NCBI RefSeq assembly: GCF_001436375.1
Contig: NZ_AZGA01000057.1
Location: 1 to 64,000 of the forward strand
DNA from: Agrilactobacillus composti DSM 18527 = JCM 14202
GTDB lineage: Bacteria > Bacillota > Bacilli > Lactobacillales > Lactobacillaceae
Reading direction: 5' to 3'
Length of the DNA: 64,000 nt
Part shown: positions 7,760 through 16,325 of the stretch, piece by piece
Numbering within the stretch: position 1 is the first letter of the stretch
Layout: the number at the start of each line of letters is the position of its first letter
Position numbers and translations under genes: made by a program
The notes under the pieces: model-generated
What the model was told of the DNA's origin: nothing
The model's input: only the letters and a program-made list of their open reading frames with translations
The model's database searches: none

Positions 7760-8518
7760 ATGCCTTACACGATTCAACAGCTAGCCAATTTGGCCGGGGT
7801 CAGTACCCGGACATTGCGTTATTACGACAAAATCGGGTTGTTGCCGGCCCAGCGTAATCCAGATAACGGCTATCGAACTTATACCACAGCCCAAGTCGAC
7901 AGGTTGCAGCGCATTCTTTTTCTCCGTCTTTTCGATATGCCGCTAGCTAAGATCCACCAGCTCTTAAATGCCCCCCTGGCCAGCCAACACAAAGCCTTGG
8001 CCGCCCAACGCCAGCGTATCCTGCAGGAACGACAACGCCTAGACAACTTGCTCAGCACTTTAGACCAAACTTTAAAGGAAGGTGGCAATCCCATGTCAGA
8101 TACGGATAAATTTTCAGCATTTAAAACAAACGCCCTGCAAACTAATGAAACCCAGTATGGCCAAGAGCTGCGGGACAAGTATGGTGATACAACAGTGACG
8201 CAGGCCAATGCCAAGTTTGCCGGCTTAACGCCGCAAGATTACGAGGCCATGCAACAAACCGAACAAGCCCTGCTCACGGCCCTTAAAACAGTTATCGCCA
8301 ACAAAACCATTGCTTCACCGGAAGCTAAGCAAGTATTCAACTTGCACCGGCAATGGTTGCAATATACCTTGCCCGCCTATTCGGCAGAAATTCACCAAGG
8401 CCTAGCTCAAATGTATACCGCCGATCCCCGCTTTAGCCAGTACTATGCCGATAAAACCGGTAGCTCCAATGCTGCAGCCGTTCTAGCGGCCATTATCAAA
8501 CACTATGCCCAGTCATAG
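7760..8518 (+). CDS. MerR family regulator with TipAS ligand-binding domain
   Basis: 252-aa transcription activator. Residues 1-70 form a MerR winged helix (YTIQQLANLAGVSTRTLRYYDKIGLL, then the wing and DMPLAKIHQLL), followed by a coiled-coil dimer helix and a C-terminal TipAS-like all-helical domain (about 115-252, with LHRQWLQYTLPAYSAEIHQGLAQMY). TipAS domains bind bulky drugs such as thiopeptides. The ATG at 7760 has an AGCAGGTG site; the upstream in-frame extension to 7685 covers the promoter and is rejected. A MerR-spaced promoter sits just upstream. No dedicated efflux gene follows, so the target may be only its own gene or lie elsewhere. Confidence 0.8.
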   Translation: MPYTIQQLANLAGVSTRTLRYYDKIGLLPAQRNPDNGYRTYTTAQVDRLQRILFLRLFDMPLAKIHQLLNAPLASQHKALAAQRQRILQERQRLDNLLSTLDQTLKEGGNPMSDTDKFSAFKTNALQTNETQYGQELRDKYGDTTVTQANAKFAGLTPQDYEAMQQTEQALLTALKTVIANKTIASPEAKQVFNLHRQWLQYTLPAYSAEIHQGLAQMYTADPRFSQYYADKTGSSNAAAVLAAIIKHYAQS

Positions 8519-8552
8519 ACTAACTTCATCATTCAATTAAATCTCTGCTTAA

Positions 8553-8602
8553 AACACCGTCCAAAATACCCGCAATCTACTGGTATTTTGGGCGGTGTTT
8601 GT
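8553..8602 (+). terminator. Terminator after the TipAS regulator
   Basis: Long 18-bp imperfect stem AACACCGTCCAAAATACC / GGTATTTTGGGCGGTGTT with a short T-containing tail. Confidence 0.75.
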
Positions 8603-8709
8603 TGCCACTTTAACCTGACAACTGGCCGTTAGGTAGCTGACTTATGGGCCGTAATGTGCTAATCTAACTAGTTAAGTGCTTATTATTCAGAAATGAGGCA
8701 GTTTTATCT

Positions 8710-9420
8710 ATGCGAAAAAGCATTGACGCACCACTCGTACCTATTTTTTTCGGACTAGGAGCAATCATTTTGATTGTCCTAGCCTGCTTGCCCCCCTTTA
8801 GGCTCAGCCCCGGTTTTTTCTTACAAATCATTGCGGGCCTTTTCCTAGGCGCCTGTGGTTTGCGCTTCCTACAGACCAGCATTGCTGGCAAGGGTAAGAT
8901 TTGGGACACCTTATTACATAAAGTCGCCATTGATCCCGCCGCTCAGTGCCTTGACGTGGGCTGTGGCAATGGCCTAGTGATGTTTAAACTGGCCGCTTAT
9001 GTGCCCCACGGTCAAATTTTGGGCATTGATATTTGGCGGGCCAAGGATCAGTCCCATAATAGCCAAGCGAATCTTGAAACCGCAATTGCCACTAAAAACC
9101 TCAGCCACTTGCTCCAGGTTCAAACCGCTGATATGCGTCAAATGCCCTTTGAAGCCAATAGCTTTGACTTGATCACCGCCAGTTTGGCGATCCACAACAT
9201 AAAATCTCAAGCCCAACGCCGAAAAGCGCTGCAGGAGATCACCCGGGTCTTAAAGGATACCGGTGAATTGCTCATCGTGGATATGGCCTACAAAGATAAG
9301 GAATATTTAGGTATTTTAAAAGACTTAGGTTTCAATCACTTCACCACCTACTCCGCTGGCCATGATGGCTGGTGGGGTGGTCCCTGGGCCCCAAGTTTTG
9401 TCTTAACGGCGGCCCGGTAG
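8710..9420 (+). CDS. Class I SAM-dependent methyltransferase with N-terminal membrane anchor
   Basis: 236 aa. Residues about 10-55 contain two hydrophobic helices; the rest is a Rossmann methyltransferase: motif I LDVGCGNG near 77, motif II IDIW, then DMRQMPFEANSFDLITASLAIHNI and the post-motif LKDTGELLIVDM. The product is therefore a membrane-tethered methyltransferase. The substrate is not apparent. The ATG at 8710 follows a moderate GAGGCAG site. It stands alone between two terminators. Confidence 0.75.
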   Translation: MRKSIDAPLVPIFFGLGAIILIVLACLPPFRLSPGFFLQIIAGLFLGACGLRFLQTSIAGKGKIWDTLLHKVAIDPAAQCLDVGCGNGLVMFKLAAYVPHGQILGIDIWRAKDQSHNSQANLETAIATKNLSHLLQVQTADMRQMPFEANSFDLITASLAIHNIKSQAQRRKALQEITRVLKDTGELLIVDMAYKDKEYLGILKDLGFNHFTTYSAGHDGWWGGPWAPSFVLTAAR

Positions 9421-9468
9421 GCATCCATCGCCTAAATAAACAAATCAAAAATTTGATTCTGATATCTA

Positions 9469-9504
9469 AAGACTAGTGCGTTAATAAACGTGGTAGTCTT
9501 TTTT
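9469..9504 (+). terminator. Terminator after the methyltransferase
   Basis: Stem AAGACTA / TAGTCTT with inner CGTT / AACG pairing and a run of T residues. Confidence 0.7.
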
Positions 9505-9759
9505 GTTTCAATTTCCGCAACAGAAAGCATCATTTGATTTGCCTATTATTTCTATAATGCGTCCCTATCATTAACTAAAATATGCTTTAAAATGCGCGAT
9601 TTAAACAAATCAGCCTTTTTAAGACAATCATCAAATTAACCTATTTTTAGTTCAAAAAGCTATATATTTTAATAACGCCGTTCACTATACTGAAAATGTT
9701 CAATTGATTATTAATAGTATCTAAATTTAGTTGACAAACTTAAGGAGGAAAAGCAGCCA
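9505..9759. other. AT-rich intergenic region
   Basis: 255 bases, markedly AT-rich, with no ORF that looks coding. Apart from the AAGGAGG ribosome site (9742-9748) and a TTGACA (9731-9736) too close to it to act as a -35 box for this gene, I see only A/T tracts. It marks the left end of an AT-rich block that extends to about 11545. Confidence 0.5.
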
Positions 9760-10443
9760 ATGCACAATTATCAAGGTGTTATTTTTGATTTTAATGGCAC
9801 ATTATTCAAGGATTCACATCAGCATGAACAAGCCTGGCAACAAATAGCCCAGAAATATATGCACCGGAGAATTACACCAATGGAATTCGCGCAATATGTC
9901 CACGGTCGTAGCAATCAAACAATCCTAAAGTACTTATTCAAACGTACTTTGACCAACCATGAACTGCATCACTTAGCCTCAGAAAAAGAGAAGCTTTATC
10001 GCAGCATCTGCTTAGCTAATCCGGATAGTTTTCATCTCGTGCCTGGCGCCACAGTCTTTTTTGATAACTTGGTTAAACATGGCATACCCATGACGATCGC
10101 GACTTCTGCGACAATTGACAATGTCACATTTTATTTTAAACACTTTCATCTGGCACAATGGTTTGATATTCAGCGAATCGTTTATAACACTGGCGACATG
10201 CCAGGGAAACCAGACCCAACTATATTTGTTCAGGCACTCAACCGACTATATCTTGAACCTTCAGCTACTGTCGTCTTCGAAGATGCTTTATCTGGGATTC
10301 AAGCAGCTAAAAATGCACAGATAAAAACCATTATCGGTCTTGTTTCATCTGATAACCAACCAATTTTACAAAATTGCCAAGACCTAAAATACCGCATTAC
10401 AGATTTCAGATCTCCTATCCTAACCCAATTATTTTTGAATTGA
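9760..10443 (+). CDS. HAD-superfamily phosphatase/phosphomutase-like protein
   Basis: 227 aa, beta-phosphoglucomutase-like HAD hydrolase. Motif I is VIFDFNGTLF: the nucleophile Asp is present but the usual second Asp (DxD) is Asn. Motif II is TIATSAT, motif III the Lys in GKPDP, and motif IV VVFEDALSGIQAA. A helical cap domain spans about 18-85. In DxD enzymes the second Asp is the general acid/base, so activity may be slow or specialised; DFNGT variants do occur in Firmicutes. Strong AAGGAGG site at 9742-9748. It converges with an AraC regulator; both are AT-richer than the flanking genes. Confidence 0.75.
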   Translation: MHNYQGVIFDFNGTLFKDSHQHEQAWQQIAQKYMHRRITPMEFAQYVHGRSNQTILKYLFKRTLTNHELHHLASEKEKLYRSICLANPDSFHLVPGATVFFDNLVKHGIPMTIATSATIDNVTFYFKHFHLAQWFDIQRIVYNTGDMPGKPDPTIFVQALNRLYLEPSATVVFEDALSGIQAAKNAQIKTIIGLVSSDNQPILQNCQDLKYRITDFRSPILTQLFLN

Positions 10444-10491
10444 TTTGAATGCAACTGACAAATTGAAGCTACATGACTTGTGTAATGGATA

Positions 10492-11295
10492 TCACATTAA
10501 TTTTCGAAATTGATTCGGTGTTAAATGATAGCGTTTTTTGAACTGGTAAATAAAACGTGAAATATCACTAAACCCTACCATATTGCCAATTTCTTGAATC
10601 TGTAAATCAGCGTGCAATGTCAAAAGAACCTTTGCTTTTCGTAAACGATAGTCGGCTAAATATTGAAGTGGTGACTGACCATATTTCTTAAAGAAAATCC
10701 GATTTTGATAGGGAATCGAATATCCTGTGACTTGGGCCAATTGTTCATTCGTAATTCTGTGCTCAAAGTTCTGAGTTAAATAACTTAGAATTGGCGTTAT
10801 GATATCTTGATCAACGAATTGATTAGTGCCCAAGTAATGATTTTGTTTGATATCCATAATAAAACGGTAAATTACGGCTGACTGATCAATCGTGTCTAAA
10901 ATATTATCTTGGAGAAAATAATCATAGGCCTGTGAAATAAACGTATCGACCGTTGGATTTAACTTATCAAAATAAATAAAGTTCCTTAGCTCTAAAAAGG
11001 ACATCAGATTAGCCACAATTGGTCCCGAAAATGCCAAAAATGCTGTTTTCCATTCTTGATTCCCTACTGGGTGATAAGCATGGGGCACATTGGTACAAAT
11101 TAGTATTCCTTGGTGTGGTGCTAATTTAACTTGATGTTGATCCACAGTAACTAATCCCGAGCCTGACTCAGTTTGTAACCAATGGAAAGCGTAATAGCCA
11201 TGGGGTCGTTTAACAGCAGTTTGGGGCCAATGATACCCTATACTTTCGCAATATAATGGCAGTTGTTGCGCCGGCTTTTGAAAAGAAATACGCAT
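10492..11295 (-). CDS. AraC family transcriptional regulator
   Basis: 267 aa. N-terminal cupin-like ligand domain (about 1-150; includes HAYHPVGNQEW and LIC-type strands) and a C-terminal double HTH (about 170-267; RITNEQLAQVTGYS, then LRKAKVLLTLHADLQIQEIGNMVGFSDISRFIYQFKKRY and the PNQFR end). The ATG at 11293-11295 is preceded by GGAGGTG with nine-base spacing; an upstream in-frame ATG at 11325 lacks a site. It is divergent from the acetyltransferase at 11549, whose expression it may control, probably in response to a sugar. Confidence 0.8.
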   Translation of the reverse strand: MRISFQKPAQQLPLYCESIGYHWPQTAVKRPHGYYAFHWLQTESGSGLVTVDQHQVKLAPHQGILICTNVPHAYHPVGNQEWKTAFLAFSGPIVANLMSFLELRNFIYFDKLNPTVDTFISQAYDYFLQDNILDTIDQSAVIYRFIMDIKQNHYLGTNQFVDQDIITPILSYLTQNFEHRITNEQLAQVTGYSIPYQNRIFFKKYGQSPLQYLADYRLRKAKVLLTLHADLQIQEIGNMVGFSDISRFIYQFKKRYHLTPNQFRKLM

Positions 11296-11548
11296 TTCTA
11301 AAACACCTCCATTAATTTTATTCATTTAAAATGATGATTTGCGCAAGTTTGAAATTGTCTATTTTAACTTACGTATTTTCAAAAAATGGCATATATATCA
11401 ATACATTTCAACATTTTTACATTTAATAATAAAAGTATATTAATCTATTTTCAACTCAGTCGTCAGCAAAATCAATATTTGAGAACTATCGTTTCTTATC
11501 TACTACAAGTGTTATAACTCATTTTAAATGTAAGGAGTATGAAAACCC

Positions 11549-12157
11549 ATGGATAATCTGTCTAGAAAGAAACAACACCTACCCTATCATTATGATGATC
11601 CCAAATTGATGGGCCAACAGCAAGCCTATCTTGAATTGCTGTATGCATATAATCAAACACGTCCCAGTCAAAGTACTGAAAGACAGCAACTATTGACCAA
11701 AATGTTAGCTAGTATTGGCTCTAATTGTCATATTGAACCACCGCTTCATGCTAATTGGGGTGCTCATAATCTCCATTTGGGCAGTGGCTGTTATATCAAC
11801 TTCAACTTAACATTAGTTGATGATGCTGATATTTATATTGGCAATGATTGTATGATCAGTCCAAATGTCGTCATAGCTACCTCTGGTCATCCCATTTTAC
11901 CCAAGTTACGTTTGCACAACTACGTCTATAATTTTCCAGTTACCCTTGGGGATAATGTCTGGATCGGCAGCGGGGCCCAAATCTTGCCTGGTGTTTCAAT
12001 TGGGGATAATACAGTTATCGGTGCTGGTAGTGTCGTCGACAAAGATATTCCGGCATACGTCGTGGCCTATGGTAGCCCTTGTCGCGTCGCACGGGCAATC
12101 AATGACCAGGATAAAACCTATTACTTCAAGAATCATCAGCTAGATGTTTGGGATTAA
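11549..12157 (+). CDS. Sugar O-acetyltransferase (Maa/LacA family)
   Basis: 202-aa left-handed beta-helix acetyltransferase. The N-terminus (MGQQQAYLELLYAYNQTRPS) matches the Mac domain of maltose/galactoside acetyltransferases. Hexapeptide repeats run from about 75 to 180, with the catalytic-type histidine in ATSGHPILP and the loop GDNVWIGSGAQILPGVSIGDNTVIGAGSVV. It transfers acetyl from acetyl-CoA to a sugar hydroxyl. TAAGGAG lies upstream of the ATG. The 253-bp spacer to the divergent AraC gene is AT-rich and probably carries both promoters. Confidence 0.85.
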   Translation: MDNLSRKKQHLPYHYDDPKLMGQQQAYLELLYAYNQTRPSQSTERQQLLTKMLASIGSNCHIEPPLHANWGAHNLHLGSGCYINFNLTLVDDADIYIGNDCMISPNVVIATSGHPILPKLRLHNYVYNFPVTLGDNVWIGSGAQILPGVSIGDNTVIGAGSVVDKDIPAYVVAYGSPCRVARAINDQDKTYYFKNHQLDVWD

Positions 12158-12223
12158 GTTCGTTCAAATTGACCTTAAAACATGGCTTAACAGTTGGCAT
12201 ATGCCTGAATAATGTAAGCGTTT

Positions 12224-12252
12224 TTGCAAATCCCCCAGTCCTGTGCTACACT
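12224..12252 (+). promoter_or_regulatory. Promoter of the SDR gene with nearby palindrome
   Basis: TTGCAA (12224-12229), 17 bp, TACACT (12247-12252). A perfect 10-bp palindrome GGCATATGCC lies just upstream (12196-12205) and could be an operator. Confidence 0.5.
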
Positions 12253-12293
12253 GCTCAATGCAATTTATGACTAAACATTGGAGGTTTTGCATC

Positions 12294-13094
12294 ATGAGAT
12301 TGAAAAACAAAGTCATTGCCGTCACCGCATCCACTCGGGGGATTGGCTATGCCATCGTCACCGCCTGTGCCCAAGAAGGCGCCATCGTCTATATGGCCGC
12401 CCGGAATCAAGAACGGGCCCAAGCACGAATCGAAGCGTTTCAAAAAACCGGCTATACCGTCAAATACGTTTATAATGATGCATCAAAACCGGAAACCTAC
12501 CGCACCATGATCGACGACATCGTCCAAGCAGAAGGCCACATTGATGTGTTGGTGAATAATTTTGGTACCTCTGATCCTAAGGTGGACCTAGACATCGCCC
12601 ACACCAACCCAGACACATTTATCGACACCGTCAACATGAACCTGAAAAGTGTTTTTATCAGTAGCCAAAGTGCCATTCAATATATGGCCAAGGGCAACGG
12701 TGGCAGTATCATCAATATTTCTTCCATCGGCGGTTTAGTCCCAGATATTTCCCAAGTTGCTTACGGCACCAGTAAGGCAGCCATCAATTACTTAACCAAA
12801 CTGATTGCGGTCCAAGAAGCCCGGCATCAAATTCGCTGCAATGCCGTTTTACCTGGCATGACCGCCACCGATGCGGTTAAGGATAATCTTAGTGATAACT
12901 TCAATAATTTATTTATGAAACATATCCCCTTAGAACGCATGGCCAAGCCTGAAGAAATCGCCGCGGCCGTCGTGTATTTTGCCAGTGATGACAGTGCCTA
13001 TACCACCGGGCAAATCCTCACCGTCTCTGGTGGCTTTGGCTTAGCGACGCCAATTTTTGGGGATTTAAATAGCCAGGCGAATCAGCGGGGGTAA
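12294..13094 (+). CDS. Short-chain dehydrogenase/reductase
   Basis: 266-aa SDR oxidoreductase. The cofactor motif is VTASTRGIG near residue 9-17 (Ala in place of the usual first Gly, seen in some classical SDRs), the NNAG motif reads NNFG, the catalytic Ser lies in INISSIGG, and the active-site pair is YGTSK. The C-terminal SGGFGLATP fits the classical family. GGAGG precedes the ATG at 12294; the longer frame from 12243 has no site and overlaps the promoter. NAD(P) enzyme of unknown substrate. Confidence 0.8.
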   Translation: MRLKNKVIAVTASTRGIGYAIVTACAQEGAIVYMAARNQERAQARIEAFQKTGYTVKYVYNDASKPETYRTMIDDIVQAEGHIDVLVNNFGTSDPKVDLDIAHTNPDTFIDTVNMNLKSVFISSQSAIQYMAKGNGGSIINISSIGGLVPDISQVAYGTSKAAINYLTKLIAVQEARHQIRCNAVLPGMTATDAVKDNLSDNFNNLFMKHIPLERMAKPEEIAAAVVYFASDDSAYTTGQILTVSGGFGLATPIFGDLNSQANQRG

Positions 13095-13251
13095 TTTATA
13101 GAAGATTTTTAAGCTAACTTTCTTAATGTGGATCCACGCCAGCTTGAACATGATAATGAAGCCAAAACTTAAATGTATGTCTAATTCTCAGGAAGTAGGA
13201 CAGCCATGATATAATTTAGGTAGTTCTTAAGCGCTTGAGGAGGATTTTCTA

Positions 13252-14109
13252 ATGAAGAAATTACTACAGTTCTTAAGTTTTGGCGCATTGCTGTTGGGCT
13301 TAAGCTTTATCTTGCAGCAACCCCAAACTGTCAACGCTGAAACAATGGTGGCCATTCCCGTGGAAGACAGCAGTTTTGTCACCGCTGGTAAAGGTGTAAC
13401 GCCGACCAAGGCAGATCAACTCCAACCTACCGGTCCGGTTTATGGTTTGTCGGCCTGGAAGATTCAAGCGACGGCCTCGCTACTGTCTAACAGAGGTTCA
13501 GACCTTTGGAACGGCGCCACGCAAGCTTATAAAGTTGGACCAGATACTTGGTTAGCGGATTCCCAAGTTTTAGTGATTCCACAAGGCAAAATTGTAAAAA
13601 CACCGGCTAATTTTATAATTCTTCCATATGATACAAGCTTCACTGCAGGTATCGTCGATAATGATGGTCCGGTGGCACTTTGGGGTAGTACAGATTATAC
13701 TCGGCAAGTAGGTACTGTAAAACCTGGAAGTGTCTGGACAATTACTCGTTACTATGCTGGATCTGATGGTAGTATTTGGTTTGATTTGGGGAATAATCAG
13801 TGGATTCCAAGTTTTTATTTTAATAACAACTTATTTTATCAATTTAATTATGCTTATAATTACCCAGGCATAAATAGTGACTATATGCAGCAGTTTAGAA
13901 GTCATGTCGAGCTACAACATCCAATTGTCGTTACAGTTCATGGTGATAAACAAGTCCCAACAAGACTACTGCCCTATTCGCTTTCTGCAAGCATTGATCT
14001 GGAACCAAATTCACAGTGGTTGTCTACTAATGTTTACTTTGGTGGTGGTGTTTGGTATCAGGTAGGGACTAATGTTTGGCTGCAGGCCACATCTGATTCA
14101 CTGGATTAA
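13252..14109 (+). CDS. Secreted protein with SLAP-like aromatic repeats
   Basis: 285 aa with a clear signal peptide (MKKLLQFLSFGALLLGLSF, cleavage probably after VNA near residue 29-30). The mature protein contains three loose repeats of about 60-70 residues, each ending in a G-x-x-x-W-(I/L) strand (VGPDTWLADS, LGNNQWIPSF, VGTNVWLQAT), similar to SLAP/cell-wall-binding modules of lactobacilli. No catalytic domain is visible. Ribosome site AGGAGG. It converges on the deacetylase at 14157, which carries similar modules, so both may act at the cell wall. Confidence 0.65.
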   Translation: MKKLLQFLSFGALLLGLSFILQQPQTVNAETMVAIPVEDSSFVTAGKGVTPTKADQLQPTGPVYGLSAWKIQATASLLSNRGSDLWNGATQAYKVGPDTWLADSQVLVIPQGKIVKTPANFIILPYDTSFTAGIVDNDGPVALWGSTDYTRQVGTVKPGSVWTITRYYAGSDGSIWFDLGNNQWIPSFYFNNNLFYQFNYAYNYPGINSDYMQQFRSHVELQHPIVVTVHGDKQVPTRLLPYSLSASIDLEPNSQWLSTNVYFGGGVWYQVGTNVWLQATSDSLD

Positions 14110-14116
14110 AAAAATA

Positions 14117-14148
14117 GAGACCAGGGTTTATCCCGGTCTCCATTTTTC
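14117..14148. terminator. Bidirectional terminator between convergent genes
   Basis: Stem GAGACCAGGG / CCCGGTCTC with A-rich 5' and T-rich 3' flanks; it serves both the secreted protein gene and the deacetylase gene. Confidence 0.85.
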
Positions 14149-14156
14149 GTTAGTTA

Positions 14157-15671
14157 TCAATTATTTTGCAGTAAATTAGGTAAATCATAGGCGTTGCTCG
14201 GTTTGACAGCTTTACGGTTGAAGTTATAACGGGTCAAAGTACCATCCGTTGAGGCTACTGTGAGCCGTGTACCATCTAAAATGGTTTCAGTAGTCCCAGT
14301 ATCTTCATTGACACCAAAATTAAAGGCAATATCATAACCAGCTTTACGAAGTTCAAATCTAGCGTCATCATTTCTAGAACCGGTTGGATAAGCATAAGAG
14401 CGCACAGTTGTCAGACCCAACTTTGAAATAGTCTTTTTGGAATTAACTATTTCATCATGCAATTGGGTATTTGTCAGATTGCCATCACCTACATGAATCT
14501 TATTATGAGACCCTAAGGCAAACTGATTATGATCCAATACCTTTACAAAATCCCAAGACCCTGGATTTTCATCCATATTTTTAACCGTCAAGAACAAAAT
14601 GGCATTGATGCCAATGTCTTCCATAATCCCAATAGCCCCTCGGCCATTATAGCCGGTATACCAGCCTGGGTAGAAATCATCTAACGTGACCAACACTGAA
14701 TTAGCAGGGATCGCAGTGCCTTTCGTCAAAGCATCGATAACTTCGCTTTCAGTTAGTGTATGCCAATTATTGTCAGCTAACCACTGCATGTCATCACGGA
14801 ACTTATCAAAACTCAAATGGTAATCATCACCATCTTCATCTTGAATTGCATGATAAGCCAAGATCGGAATCTTATTACTACCAGAGCCTGTCGGTAATGG
14901 GGTCAAGTTCTTCATCACATCATCGTTGCAGACATAACCCCCAGTAACTTTAGCATATTGCCGATTGTTAACGACGATATAACCGTTTTGTAAACTGCTC
15001 AGATTGGCTTGTTGGTTCAAGACCACTTGCTCATCTGCAAAGGGACTGCTCAACAGACTGGCACCAGTCACATTTGCCAGTGGGTTGTTGGCATCTTGGC
15101 GATAGTCCTCATAACTGTTGGCATTAGCGGCCCATTTGCCTTGACCATTAGAAGTATCAAACCGCTTGACCCATTGCGTGTTCCCAACGCGGACAAAATA
15201 AACATTGTCGATTTGTTGGATACCATTGGTCATTTCATTGTCACCTTTATTGATGATTTTATAAGCCCCCGTCCCGTTTGAAAGTGGTGCGACTTCATGG
15301 CGCCCAAATTTGTAGGTATCATAAAGGGTTTCACCGTTGGTACAGTTAATGGTACGACCTACGAAGTTACGGGTCGGGTCATTGTAGACTGGGCTGTCAA
15401 AAATCCACATGTCCCCGCCAACTCTAACAGCGTTACAAGTATAACCACCGATGCCATCGATCAGGATCGTAACACCGCTTGAAAATGTTTGGTAAGCTTC
15501 CCCAGGTGTTAGGAAGCGAATTGTATCCCCTTCAAAATAAGGCGTAAATGGATACTGGTTAAAGCCATATGGGTGATTGTTGGCGGGATTACCATAGTCT
15601 GGCAGTAGCCGCCATAGTAATGTCTTGTCTGTAATTGTTGCTACGTTGTTTTGAATTGTAAAATATGCCAT
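14157..15671 (-). CDS. Polysaccharide deacetylase family protein with N-terminal SLAP-like modules
   Basis: 504 aa. Residues about 1-250 hold beta-rich modules with G-x-x-W motifs (VGGDMWIFD, VGNTQWVKRF). Residues about 270-490 are a NodB-type carbohydrate esterase 4 domain: IPILAYHAI, the metal/catalytic TLDD, SHNKIH (metal-binding His pair), and SYAYPTGSRND. It should remove N-acetyl groups from a cell-wall or extracellular glycan. No signal peptide is visible upstream of the ATG at 15671, and the frame upstream is open but lacks a start, so export is unexplained. The ribosome site is weak (AAGAAAGAG). Its promoter carries four phased repeats. Confidence 0.75.
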   Translation of the reverse strand: MAYFTIQNNVATITDKTLLWRLLPDYGNPANNHPYGFNQYPFTPYFEGDTIRFLTPGEAYQTFSSGVTILIDGIGGYTCNAVRVGGDMWIFDSPVYNDPTRNFVGRTINCTNGETLYDTYKFGRHEVAPLSNGTGAYKIINKGDNEMTNGIQQIDNVYFVRVGNTQWVKRFDTSNGQGKWAANANSYEDYRQDANNPLANVTGASLLSSPFADEQVVLNQQANLSSLQNGYIVVNNRQYAKVTGGYVCNDDVMKNLTPLPTGSGSNKIPILAYHAIQDEDGDDYHLSFDKFRDDMQWLADNNWHTLTESEVIDALTKGTAIPANSVLVTLDDFYPGWYTGYNGRGAIGIMEDIGINAILFLTVKNMDENPGSWDFVKVLDHNQFALGSHNKIHVGDGNLTNTQLHDEIVNSKKTISKLGLTTVRSYAYPTGSRNDDARFELRKAGYDIAFNFGVNEDTGTTETILDGTRLTVASTDGTLTRYNFNRKAVKPSNAYDLPNLLQNN

Positions 15672-15688
15672 AAATAAAAATCTCTTTC

Positions 15689-15757
15689 TTAATTTGTTTG
15701 ATTGTTGTTGCCATCTGTTCCTGCGTTTAAATCCGATAAATACACCATTGTTATCAT
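15689..15757 (-). CDS. Possible 22-aa leader ORF before the deacetylase
   Basis: ATG at 15755-15757 preceded by AAAGGAAAGGG; reads MITMVYLSDLNAGTDGNNNQTN and stops 17 bp before the deacetylase ATG, in another frame. It lies between the predicted -10 box and the deacetylase. Translation could couple to the next gene, but chance cannot be excluded. Confidence 0.25.
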   Translation of the reverse strand: MITMVYLSDLNAGTDGNNNQTN

Positions 15758-15769
15758 GCCCTTTCCTTT

Positions 15770-15844
15770 AGGATACTTTTAGTTTAGCTGGCATTGGCCG
15801 TGAAATGGTCCGGTGTTTGTCCGGAAAAAGTCCACTTTTTGTCC
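15770..15844 (-). promoter_or_regulatory. Deacetylase promoter with four 11-bp phased GGAC repeats
   Basis: On the plus strand GTCC occurs at 15808, 15819, 15830 and 15841: four copies, each exactly 11 bp apart (GGAC-N7-GGAC on the coding strand). A TATCCT -10 box for the minus-strand deacetylase lies at 15770-15775, which places the array about 33-70 bp upstream of the -10 box. One-turn direct repeats are the usual binding pattern of OmpR/PhoB-type response regulators. The regulator is not encoded next to it. Confidence 0.55.
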
Positions 15845-15873
15845 GCTTTTGATTTGGATTTTTTTAATACAGC

Positions 15874-15926
15874 AAAAAAGACGTCAAAATATGCCCACGC
15901 TATCGTGGCTATACTATCTTGACGTC
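15874..15926 (-). terminator. Minus-strand hairpin terminator
   Basis: Outer stem GACGTCAA (15880-15887) / TTGACGTC (15919-15926) with inner CCACG / CGTGG, followed on the minus strand by a six-T run. It could end the 85-aa gene at 16068. Confidence 0.65.
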
Positions 15927-15991
15927 CTTGTTCTAACTTAATAATTTATTTTTGTATCGAACTCGGTACTTGATCTGTTAAATTCAGCGTA

Positions 15992-16029
15992 TAAAAAGCG
16001 ACCATCACCAAAACGGATGGTCGTTTTTT
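15992..16029. terminator. Bidirectional hairpin terminator
   Basis: Stem CGACCATC (15999-16006) / GATGGTCG (16016-16023) flanked by A5 and T6. With the previous hairpin it gives a double stop downstream of the 85-aa membrane gene. Confidence 0.75.
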
Positions 16030-16067
16030 ACACTCTACACTAATCTCATCAAAAACCTCAAGCACCA

Positions 16068-16325
16068 CTACCGCTCATAGAATATGACAATTGCTGGAAT
16101 AATAATCAGTCCCAAACCGACTATAAACGTAGTCTTGCGGTAGGGCAGATTTAGCCCAGCCTTCTTTGCCACCCATCCCAAGAACAGAATGAGTAATATT
16201 GCATTTTCCATTGGCCACTGGACAGCGCCTTCATGGATTTCCGAATCAGGTGCCTTTAGCGCAATGATTATCAAAACAACACCATAAAGCATGAGGAGTA
16301 TATTCACTAGCAACACGAGCATCAT
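16068..16325 (-). CDS. Small membrane protein, 85 aa
   Basis: Three hydrophobic helices (about 3-24, 40-55, 64-82) with a short acidic loop (APDSEIHEG) between the first two. No family recognised. Two tandem ATG codons (16320-16325) with a weak purine-rich site upstream; two terminators follow the stop. Divergent from the 193-aa membrane protein. Confidence 0.55.
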   Translation of the reverse strand: MMLVLLVNILLMLYGVVLIIIALKAPDSEIHEGAVQWPMENAILLILFLGWVAKKAGLNLPYRKTTFIVGLGLIIIPAIVIFYER

